Of a stretch of DNA of 14,719 nucleotides, positions 6,567-12,126 are shown piece by piece. Source of the stretch: Candidatus Cloacimonadota bacterium (GTDB lineage: Bacteria; Cloacimonadota; Cloacimonadia; Cloacimonadales; TCS61); assembly GCA_030628755.1 (NCBI GenBank), contig DAOVQH010000024.1, positions 1 through 14,719 of the forward strand, given 5' to 3'. Positions within the stretch are counted from its first letter, which is position 1. Each line of letters begins with the position of its first letter. Below the pieces are notes generated by a model, which was not told the origin of the DNA, did not search any database, and worked only from the letters and a program-made list of their open reading frames with translations. The position numbers and the translations under genes were made by a program.

Positions 6567-6626
6567 CCTAAAGCTAACACAAACGCCGATTAATGCTGCT
6601 TCTGTGTGCATTTTTAGTGGCAATCA

Positions 6627-7460
6627 TTAGATCTTCATTTTTAAATAATTTATAAAAGAAATGCAAGATACAAACATGAATTTTGCATCCTCAAACTGCA
6701 GTTCAATATCATCTTCTAATAGAGAATGTCTGATACCACTTGAATCACTAGTATAGCCATATAATGAGGAAAATGCTTTTTTTAGTGCTTTATGTAATGA
6801 ATATTTCTTTTCCACGATTTTAAGAACATCACCTAAAGTTGCCTTATTATTTTTTGTGATTAACCTACAAAATGCTTCAACAGCAGAGATTGATTCTTTT
6901 ATTGAATTCCTATAATCTGGATTAGTTCTGCTAGAAAGAAGTTCAAATGAACTATTTAAATGAGTATAAACGGATTTAAATTTATTTGAAAATTTGAAAC
7001 CTTCTTCAATCTCTTGAATTTCTTCTTCAGAAGTAATTTGAACAATTCTATTTTCTATAATACGATAGCCAGCACCTTCTTTTTTTAAAACAAGATTACA
7101 ATTTTTACTAAAGTTAGTTGTGAAAATGTCTTCATTTAACTGCAAAAGAAATTCAATTAGGTCATACAATTCATACCATTCTTTTTTATAAAACCAAAAC
7201 TTCACATAATTTTGAAATTCTTCCGGAAAAACTTCTGATGAACCTGTATAAGTTGGTATTTCATCTAATGGAAGAATAAAAAACTCTTTCCAGATATGTT
7301 TAAATGCAATGTCTTGATGATAGATATTTTTATAAGATTTTCTTTCAAATATGAAAGAATGAATTACATTCCAGAGTCTATTTTTTAAACTTTCGTCTAT
7401 ACTATCAACTTGTAGTTCATTTCTTATTGCTACTTTACCTATTCGTTGAGAAAATTTCAT
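6627..7460 (-). CDS. AbiJ-type HEPN-domain protein (abortive-infection-like)
   Basis: The 277-residue soluble protein has an N-terminal half resembling the AbiJ N-terminal domain type 4: FSQRIG at the start, LKNRLWNVI, IWKEFF and FWFYKKEWYELYDLIEFLL at about 89-107. Its C-terminal half has the HEPN-like helices SIKESISAVEAFCRLI (186-201), TLGDVLKIVEKK (208-219), a KALKKAFSSLYGYTSD stretch, GIRHSLLED with R244-H245, and a final helix DAKFMFVSCISFINYL. HEPN proteins are typically RNases that act in toxin-antitoxin or phage defence. The GGAG ribosome binding site is good. The ATG overlaps the stop codon of a 31-codon ORF (ATGA), suggesting coupled translation. The DUF1016 nuclease lies upstream. 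The family call is firm; activity against phage is inference. Confidence 0.85.
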   Translation of the reverse strand: MKFSQRIGKVAIRNELQVDSIDESLKNRLWNVIHSFIFERKSYKNIYHQDIAFKHIWKEFFILPLDEIPTYTGSSEVFPEEFQNYVKFWFYKKEWYELYDLIEFLLQLNEDIFTTNFSKNCNLVLKKEGAGYRIIENRIVQITSEEEIQEIEEGFKFSNKFKSVYTHLNSSFELLSSRTNPDYRNSIKESISAVEAFCRLITKNNKATLGDVLKIVEKKYSLHKALKKAFSSLYGYTSDSSGIRHSLLEDDIELQFEDAKFMFVSCISFINYLKMKI

Positions 7461-7552
7461 ATTAACTCCGCATTGCCAATAACGTATGTATTCCCTACAA
7501 AGGTTTTGTATATCTTCTTTAAATCCATAAATTCAGTTTTAATAATTTCCAT
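7457..7552 (-). CDS. 31-codon ORF overlapping the AbiJ-type gene
   Basis: ATG at 7552 follows AGAGGA with a normal spacing. The ORF runs 31 codons and ends with TGA sharing bases with the ATG of the next gene. The peptide (begins MEIIKTEFMDLKKIYKTFVG and ends NAELI) is mixed charged and aliphatic, with no signal or membrane segment. The gene-like start, the ATGA overlap and its place at the front of a toxin-type gene suggest either a leader peptide that couples translation or the stump of a longer upstream partner. I do not recognise it. Confidence 0.45.
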   Translation of the reverse strand: MEIIKTEFMDLKKIYKTFVGNTYVIGNAELI

Positions 7553-7560
7553 AATAGTTC

Positions 7561-7620
7561 CTCTTTGTACTCTAAGATCGTAAGTGACTTTTTAATAAAT
7601 TTATGTCAATGATAAAAAGT
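7561..7620 (-). promoter_or_regulatory. TTGACA-type leader, copy before the AbiJ unit
   Basis: On the minus strand TTGACA (7604-7609) is followed by an A-rich stretch ending AAAAAGT, then CACTTACGATCTTAGAGTAC and AAAGAGGAAC before the 31-codon ORF. Related leaders stand at 8904-8960, 10303-10358 and 11691-11730. TTGACA is a good -35 box. The best -10-like word (TACGAT) is about 21 bases downstream, longer than ideal, so the promoter call is tentative. Confidence 0.45.
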
Positions 7621-7683
7621 TCCAGAGTAGCAAAGTAGCAGAGTGTCTGAGTGAAAAAGTCAACTGGAACTCGACTTCTTGTT

Positions 7684-7880
7684 GGTTCAAGCATCCTGGT
7701 TGAACCGGATGTTTTCTTTGAACACCGTCCCGGTGTGATTCACTAAACTTATTATGACCGAGACGGTCATTTCATCCGGCAGTTGCCGGACAATCGGGAC
7801 CCCAATTATTCAACCATGGTATGCACCATGGCTAATAGGGCAGGCGAATGAACGATTTTTTCAGACCTTTGTAAGGTTTT
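7684..7880. repeat. Palindromic mosaic element, cluster 2
   Basis: The modules in order are GGTTCAA...TTGAACC (7684-7706), ACACCG-TCC-CGGTGT (7722-7736), ATGACCG-AGA-CGGTCAT (7754-7770), TCCGGCA-GT-TGCCGGA (7775-7790) and CCATGGT-ATGC-ACCATGG (7814-7831), followed by CTAATAGGGCAGGCGA. A hairpin ACCTT-TGT-AAGGT with a T-run on the plus strand (about 7865-7880) closes it. This fills most of the 341-bp gap between the AbiJ-type and nuclease genes. The rest (about 7621-7683) is low-complexity AG-rich sequence in which I see nothing more. Confidence 0.85.
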
Positions 7881-7893
7881 TTTATGAAGCTTG

Positions 7894-8895
7894 TTATTCT
7901 TTCTTCTCCAATATTTCATAAAACTCATTCAATTTCTGTCGTAAAATTTCCTTCGGTATTAGTTTGGTTTTATATTCAGCTATTAAAGCTGGACTGAGAG
8001 AGCGGTTTAGAGCAAATTCAACAACTTCATCGTCTTTATCTCTGCAAAGTAAAATACCAATACTGGGATTTTCGTGAGTCTTTCTAACTGTTCTATCGAG
8101 AGCTTCCAGGTAAAATTCGAGCTGTCCGAGATATTCAGGTTTGAACTTATCGATTTTCAATTCAAATACAACCAAACATTGCAGTTCTCGATGAAAGAAA
8201 AGTAAATCTATAAAGAAATCGCTATTACCGACTTGAAGCCGGTATTCTTGACCAATAAAAGTAAAATCCCGTCCAATCTCGATAATAAAATCTTTCAGGT
8301 ATAAAATAAGAGCTCTCTTTAAATCTGATTCGGAATGAACTTTTGGCAATTCCAGGAATTCAAAAACATAACTATCCCTGAATATACTTTTAGACTCTGG
8401 TGCTATTTCTCGCAACGGTGTGGTGAGTTTTACATCAGCAAGCATTGTTCGTTCAAATATTCCACTGTTTATTTGTCGATCGAGTTCTCTTTTAGTATAT
8501 TTTTCTTTTACTGTCAGATTTAAGTAAAATTTCCTTTCTTCAGAATTCTTGCATCTTGAAAATATAATCAAATTGTGTGTCCAGGGCAATTGTGTCACCA
8601 ACGGTGTCACAATTTCATTATCTTTATATGTCTCATAAAATTGTTTCATTCGATAAAGGTTTCGCCGTTCGAATCCTTTTATGTTTGGTTCTTTTATTTT
8701 GATGAAATCTGCAAGTTGGTCGATGGTTTTGTTTCCCCATTGTGAAGATTCGATTTTTTCACTGATATATTTTCCGATTTCCCAATATAGATTTATTAAC
8801 TCTGAATTAACAGCTTTGAAAGCTCTCCGACGAGCATCGGTTATTAATTTTCTGATTTCAGAAAAATCCGTATATATGAGTTCGTTTTTTTTCAT
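7894..8895 (-). CDS. YhcG/DUF1016-family PDDEXK nuclease
   Basis: The 333-residue protein matches the YhcG family over its full length. The N-terminal DUF1016 helical region includes LITDARRRAFKAVNSELINLYWEIGKYI (17-44), FERRNLYRMKQFY and LPWTHNLIIF (103-112). The C-terminal half carries a PDDEXK nuclease core: E217 region, GNSDFFIDLLFFH with D230, VVFELK with E245 and K247, and GQL with Q258. All catalytic residues are present, so it should be an active DNA endonuclease. Such proteins occur beside restriction-modification and other defence genes, and their exact role is unsettled. Next door in the reading direction is the AbiJ-type HEPN gene. The leader resembles that of the Fe-S protein gene. 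The ribosome binding site is weak (AAAGAG). Confidence 0.92.
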   Translation of the reverse strand: MKKNELIYTDFSEIRKLITDARRRAFKAVNSELINLYWEIGKYISEKIESSQWGNKTIDQLADFIKIKEPNIKGFERRNLYRMKQFYETYKDNEIVTPLVTQLPWTHNLIIFSRCKNSEERKFYLNLTVKEKYTKRELDRQINSGIFERTMLADVKLTTPLREIAPESKSIFRDSYVFEFLELPKVHSESDLKRALILYLKDFIIEIGRDFTFIGQEYRLQVGNSDFFIDLLFFHRELQCLVVFELKIDKFKPEYLGQLEFYLEALDRTVRKTHENPSIGILLCRDKDDEVVEFALNRSLSPALIAEYKTKLIPKEILRQKLNEFYEILEKKE

Positions 8896-8903
8896 TTGAG
8901 TTA

Positions 8904-8960
8904 CTCTTTATACTCCAAAATCTTAACTGCTTTTTTATTCTTTTGTGTCAATGATAAAAA
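8904..8960 (-). promoter_or_regulatory. TTGACA-type leader, copy before the nuclease gene
   Basis: In the reading direction TTGACA (8946-8951) is followed by CAAAAGAATAAAAAAGC, AGTTAAGATTTTGGAG and TATAAAGAG. The stretch from CAAAAGAAT to GGAGTATAA is nearly identical to the leader of the Fe-S protein gene (10303-10358), although the two proteins are unrelated. Confidence 0.5.
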
Positions 8961-8970
8961 AAGTAAATCC

Positions 8971-9156
8971 GCCTACGCAAAGAGAAGCAAGAAGAATATT
9001 GCTTCCGTCTTCGCTTAAGCTACACCGAGACAAGACGGTGTGACAAGAAGTAAAAGGAAAAACTTTGTGTCTTTGCCTGTCCCGTAGGAAAGTGTGACCG
9101 TATCGGGGTGGCTTGGTGGTTGGATTCGAGTTTGTTAACCCGAGTCGGGTACATAT
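8971..9156. other. Non-coding stretch with decayed repeat modules
   Basis: It contains GAAGCAA/TTGCTTC (8984-9005), ACACCG...CGGTGT (9022-9041, the core hairpin with an 8-nt loop), and AACCCGA/TCGGGT (about 9137-9150). It also holds CTTTGTGTCTTTG followed, 32 bases later, by GTGGCTTGGTGGTT. No gene-like ORF is seen. Confidence 0.5.
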
Positions 9157-9177
9157 ATATTATTGTCCCATCATCCC
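9157..9177. repeat. 21-bp repeat across a stop codon (copy 1)
   Basis: These 21 bases, beginning ATATTATTGTCCC, are identical to 10666-10686. Here the minus-strand stop of the Fe-S protein gene (TGA, 9171-9173) lies inside it. Confidence 0.8.
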
Positions 9178-10295
9178 AGCAACAATCTCAACATTTTCAT
9201 CATCTCTTTTCGTTTGCCGAATTTTTCTTTCAATATTTTCATATAAAGAGCTGCTGTATTTTTGGGTGGGATGGATTCCTTATCCTTTTTGATCAGTTTC
9301 ATTGCATTGGTGGGACAGGTCGTAACGCACAAGCCGCAACCGATACAACGCTTGGGATCGATGACAGCTTTCTTTTCTTTCACTGTGATCGCTTCCATCT
9401 GGCAGCGTTTAACGCAAACTTCACAACCGTTGCAATTATCAATATCTACTTCTGCAAAATAATTCGTGGCAAACAGCCGGGTAGGATTGGGAAATTTTTT
9501 GGCAGCATTCAATACGCCACAGCAGCATCCGCAGCAAATGCAGATACAGAAAGGTTCCATTGTGTTCCCGGGTTGCAGCACCATGCCTTCCTTTTCGGCT
9601 CTATCTAATATTGTTAGACATTCCTCTTTGGAGATCTCTCTTGCCTGCTTACGCTCTGCATAATTTTTGCTGCCAAACAATAAACACACTTCGATGTCAT
9701 CGGTTTGCTTACATGGATTTCCCAGCAGTGCTTCTCCTTGCTTGCATACGCAGTTTGCCACCTGGATCGGTTTATTCACGTTTTGCACATACAACCGCAT
9801 ATCGTCGTATGTGGCTATATTGCGTATTAGAGCTTTGGCGTGTGGACTGGTGCGCAGTTGTGGAAAGGAAGTTCTAAAGAATTCTTCACCGAAAGCCTCA
9901 TCGAAATATTTGTTCATGTTTTCCACGAATTCTCTGGTGAGATGATCCACATGATACTCGAACATTCCGATGGCCAGCATAGCATTGGAATAACGGAAAG
10001 AGCCTTCCTTGCCGGAGCGTTCCAGGCTACCGCTTAAGAACATCTGGTGTAAATGATCAGTTATTTCCTGCTCAGTCATCTTGATGCCAAAGCGATCTGC
10101 CAGTCTCAAACGAACTTTGGCTGGTGTTTTTGGTGCCAGATTCAGACAGGAAGCGATCTTTGCCTGCAGCGGAGTGAACAGGAATTTGAGAATCTCGATC
10201 TCTACACCGGACTTGGTAGCAGGAAAACCAATAGGAAAATTATCGAGATGCTGCTGCAATTTGCGATAAATGTTTTCTTCTGTTGAATTATTCAT
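9171..10295 (-). CDS. Winged-helix-like, cysteine-rich 4Fe-4S protein
   Basis: This is a protein of about 374 residues (numbering below from ATG at 10301). Residues about 32-110 look like a winged helix (ILKFLFTPLQAKIASCLNL, VRLRLADRFGIKMTEQEITDHLHQMFLSG). A cysteine set follows at C184, C186, C197 and C206, and a dense cluster FCICICCGCCCG at 251-262. Two ferredoxin motifs come next: C290-x2-C293-x2-C296-x3-C300 and C319-x2-C322-x2-C325-x3-C329-P. It should bind at least two 4Fe-4S clusters in the cytoplasm. An electron-transfer or redox-sensing role is plausible, but the partner is unknown. I prefer ATG 10295: AAGGA stands six bases before it, while it abuts the ATG at 10301. The last residues and stop fall in a 21-bp repeat shared with the gene upstream. 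Confidence 0.85.
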   Translation of the reverse strand: MNNSTEENIYRKLQQHLDNFPIGFPATKSGVEIEILKFLFTPLQAKIASCLNLAPKTPAKVRLRLADRFGIKMTEQEITDHLHQMFLSGSLERSGKEGSFRYSNAMLAIGMFEYHVDHLTREFVENMNKYFDEAFGEEFFRTSFPQLRTSPHAKALIRNIATYDDMRLYVQNVNKPIQVANCVCKQGEALLGNPCKQTDDIEVCLLFGSKNYAERKQAREISKEECLTILDRAEKEGMVLQPGNTMEPFCICICCGCCCGVLNAAKKFPNPTRLFATNYFAEVDIDNCNGCEVCVKRCQMEAITVKEKKAVIDPKRCIGCGLCVTTCPTNAMKLIKKDKESIPPKNTAALYMKILKEKFGKRKEMMKMLRLLLG

Positions 10296-10302
10296 TTTCA
10301 TT

Positions 10303-10358
10303 CCTTATTATACTCCCCAATCTTAACTGGCTTTTTCATTCTTTTGTTTGCTTCAATT
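10303..10358 (-). promoter_or_regulatory. Leader shared with the nuclease gene (copy before the Fe-S gene)
   Basis: The reading-direction words CAAAAGAATGAAAAAGCC, AGTTAAGATTGGGGAG and TATAATAAGGA parallel 8904-8960 almost base for base. The TTGACA box itself is degraded here (TTGAAG). TATAAT close to the start codon is part of the ribosome-binding region rather than an obvious -10. Confidence 0.45.
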
Positions 10359-10361
10359 GTT

Positions 10362-10640
10362 GGTTCAATCATCCTGGTTGAACCAGATGTTTAATATATC
10401 CTGGTTACAAAGCCCCAGCTTTGTAACCAAGCTTAACATTCCCAAGCTGGGGGTGAGCTTCGCAGGTCTCACTTCGTTCGGCTGGGAACGAGTATTCCTA
10501 TTATTATGACCGAAACGGTCATTTCATCCGGCAGTTGCCGGACAATCGGGACCCCAATTATTCAACCATGGTATGCACCATAGCTAATAAGGCAGGCGAT
10601 TAAACGAACTTACTTCTTGCTGAACCTTTTCAAGGTTTAT
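10362..10640. repeat. Palindromic mosaic element, cluster 3 (longest)
   Basis: The order is GGTTCAA...TTGAACC (10362-10384); a perfect 11-bp hairpin GGTTACAAAGC/GCTTTGTAACC (10403-10428); a 56-nt branched element starting CATTCCCAAGC and ending GGGAACGAG (10437-10492); ATGACCG-AAA-CGGTCAT (10506-10522); TCCGGCA-GT-TGCCGGA (10527-10542); CCATGGT/ACCATAG (10566-10583, one mismatch); and AACCTT-TTC-AAGGTT (about 10624-10638). It occupies nearly the whole 367-bp gap between the DUF4412-like and Fe-S genes. Confidence 0.85.
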
Positions 10641-10665
10641 ATCTCTGGCTGAGTGTCCCGGGTGG

Positions 10666-10686
10666 ATATTATTGTCCCATCATCCC
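10666..10686. repeat. 21-bp repeat across a stop codon (copy 2)
   Basis: It is identical to 9157-9177. Here it encodes the terminal GMMGQ and the TAA stop of the DUF4412-like gene, a different reading frame from the other copy. Confidence 0.8.
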
Positions 10687-11466
10687 CTTGATAAATTCTT
10701 CATCATTCAATTTCTTGTAGTTTTTAGGAACTTCGAACTCGGAATCAGGAATATTCTTTTTCTCGATTTTTACAGTCTCACTCACCGATTTTTCCATACC
10801 ATATTCATCGTATGTTATACTTTTGAGATTAGCTCCTTTTTCCCCATATATTGCTATCTTTTTATATTCGGGAGAAGATTTGTAAGAACCTTCATCTTCA
10901 TCGGATTTGTACATCGTTTCAAAGAATTGTACAAGTTTTTTAATATCGATCTCGTCCTGGGGTTTTATATCGGCACAAACCCATACATCTTCTTTCAATT
11001 TTCCATCAACCCATACCTCATATTTCTGACCGGAGTAACCGGCTATTTTGGCTTTTTCCGAGGTCTTTTTAACTTCCACTTTCTGTTTGGGAGGAACTGT
11101 TTTAGTTTCTTCTTCTCTGGTTTTCATGTATTGCTTATATGCTTCTCTCTGTTCAGGCGTCATACTTTCAAGTTGCTGTTCTTTCATCATTTTTTGACCT
11201 TCTTCCATGAGTTTTCGGAATTCTTCGGGTGTACCGCTCCAGTAGGCTTCGCGCTCAGGGACAATAAAGTAAAAAATTCCTTTTTCCAAATCAACTATAA
11301 AAGTTTCTGAACCTACAGATTTCATCTTGTTCTGCTGAATATATCTAATATCTGTGGTTTTTTCTGATTCACCGTAGGAAGACACCTCTTCCATCACCCA
11401 GCCGGCAAAAGCCTGAGAAGTTAATAATAAGGTGATAAACGCTAAAAAAAGTCCTTTTCTTTTCAT
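10669..11466 (-). CDS. Secreted DUF4412-like protein
   Basis: This 265-residue protein starts at ATG 11466, which has AAGGAGAAAAA before it. A further in-frame ATG at 11499 has no such site. A signal peptide (KRKGLFLAFITLLLTSQAFA) is followed by GWVMEEVSSYGES, NKMKSVGSETFIVDLEKGIFYFIVPEREAYWSG, a charged helical insert (about 77-122, EEFRKLMEEGQKMMKEQQ...), KAKIAGYSGQKYEVWVDGKLKEDVWVC, and a C-terminal SEFEVPKNYKKL. This order, with the protein reporting its own precursor-like FIVD/Y..I..E strand, fits the DUF4412 family of periplasmic LolA-like-fold proteins. It follows the LolA-like gene and the permeases, so a role in lipid or lipoprotein traffic is plausible but unproven. Confidence 0.75.
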   Translation of the reverse strand: MKRKGLFLAFITLLLTSQAFAGWVMEEVSSYGESEKTTDIRYIQQNKMKSVGSETFIVDLEKGIFYFIVPEREAYWSGTPEEFRKLMEEGQKMMKEQQLESMTPEQREAYKQYMKTREEETKTVPPKQKVEVKKTSEKAKIAGYSGQKYEVWVDGKLKEDVWVCADIKPQDEIDIKKLVQFFETMYKSDEDEGSYKSSPEYKKIAIYGEKGANLKSITYDEYGMEKSVSETVKIEKKNIPDSEFEVPKNYKKLNDEEFIKGMMGQ

Positions 11467-11506
11467 TTTTTCTCCTTCTGCAAGGGTATTATTTTTCAAT
11501 GCAGAA

Positions 11507-11587
11507 TTAATCTCTTTTCTGTTTCCCCCTCATTAGAAACGGAAAATAAGATTAATTTCCATCAACCAATAATTCGTGAATACACAT
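11507..11587 (-). other. 11-codon leader ORF ending in a long hairpin, upstream of the DUF4412-like gene
   Basis: AAGGAG, seven bases before an ATG at 11587, opens an 11-codon frame (MCIHELLVDGN) whose TAA falls in the first arm of a hairpin. The arms are TTAATCTCTTTTCTGTTTC (11507-11525) and its near-complement (11536-11555), with a 10-nt loop, one bulge and one mismatch. The hairpin lies about 40 bp before the real start codon. No T-run follows. A 13-T run is further upstream at 11629-11641. Leader-peptide control is possible but not shown. Confidence 0.3.
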
Positions 11588-11690
11588 CAACTCGCTCCTT
11601 AATAATAAGCAAATCTAATGCTGTATAATTTTTTTTTTTTTGTATATTCTGGTCTTGATGATTACTGTAAAAAATCTTTAACACACATCA

Positions 11691-11730
11691 AACTTAAATG
11701 TTTTTTTATTCTTTTATGTCAATGAAATAT
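11691..11730 (-). promoter_or_regulatory. TTGACA-type leader, copy 230 bp before the DUF4412-like gene
   Basis: The reading-direction order is TTGACA (11717-11722), TAAAAGAATAAAAAAAC, ATTTAAGTTTGATG, matching the nuclease leader over its first 30 bases and then diverging. It is the only copy that does not sit directly in front of a start codon. Confidence 0.4.
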
Positions 11731-11740
11731 TAACTTAACA

Positions 11741-12038
11741 TTGAAAAGGTTTATAAGTTTTTTCTTCTGTTGGTTCAACCGTCCCGGTGTGATTCAATAA
11801 ACCTATTATTATTGCCATGACCGAGACGGTCATTTCATCCGGCAGTTGTCGGACAATCGGTACCCTAATTATTCAACCATGGTATGCACCATGGCTAATA
11901 GGGCAGGCGATTGAACGAGCGAATAGGGGGACAGCCCTGTCAGGGCGTAGTTTATGGAGACTGGCTTTGTAACATAGCTTCCCATTCCCAAGCTGGGGGT
12001 GAGCTTCGCAGGTTTCACTTCGTTCGGCTAGGAACGAG
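11741..12038. repeat. Palindromic mosaic element, cluster 4
   Basis: It begins with TTGAAAAGGTTTATAAG...TTTCTTC (11741-11767), which matches the inverted strand of the coding insertion at 12876-12902 at 24 of 27 bases. Next come GGTTCAACCGTCCCGGTGTG (from about 11772), ATGACCG-AGA-CGGTCAT (11817-11833), TCCGGCA-GT-TGTCGGA (11838-11853), CCATGGT-ATGC-ACCATGG (11877-11894), GCCCTG/CAGGGC (11934-11946) and the 56-nt CATTCCCAAGC...GGAACGAG element (11983-12038). It fills the centre of a 660-bp gap. The stretch 12039-12126 holds a CTCTGTG-type low-complexity run and nothing else I can support. Confidence 0.85.
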
Positions 12039-12126
12039 AATATAAAAGATTTTCTGTGTTTAATTATTCGTTTTGTTTGTTGTTATTTTTCTCTGTGCTC
12101 TCCGTGTTCTCTGTGGTTAGTTTTTC

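Noticed and set aside
6515..6580. N-terminal extension of the lipoprotein to GTG at 6580
   Set aside because: No ribosome binding site precedes it, it would put 22 residues ahead of a complete lipoprotein signal peptide, and the same stretch aligns with the untranslated leader of the next gene.
7865..7880. Rho-independent terminator ACCTT-TGT-AAGGT plus T-run on the plus strand
   Set aside because: No plus-strand gene is present to terminate, and on the minus strand no T-run follows the hairpin. A related hairpin at 10624-10638 follows the same repeat cluster, so it is better read as a repeat module.
7684..7880. CRISPR array
   Set aside because: The modules are all different palindromes, with no regular repeat-spacer spacing and no cas genes nearby.
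8904..8960. Firm sigma-70 promoter call
   Set aside because: TTGACA is good, but the nearest -10-like word is about 19-21 bases away in all copies and differs among them, so only a tentative leader annotation is given.
9108..9608. Plus-strand 166-residue ORF (and the other plus-strand ORFs at 9262-10286)
   Set aside because: These are antisense shadows of the Fe-S protein gene; the minus-strand frame carries the ferredoxin motifs.
10672..11310. Plus-strand 212-residue ORF
   Set aside because: It lies antisense to the secreted DUF4412-like protein, is dominated by Phe and Ile runs from the reverse of Lys/Glu codons, and has no ribosome binding site or family resemblance.
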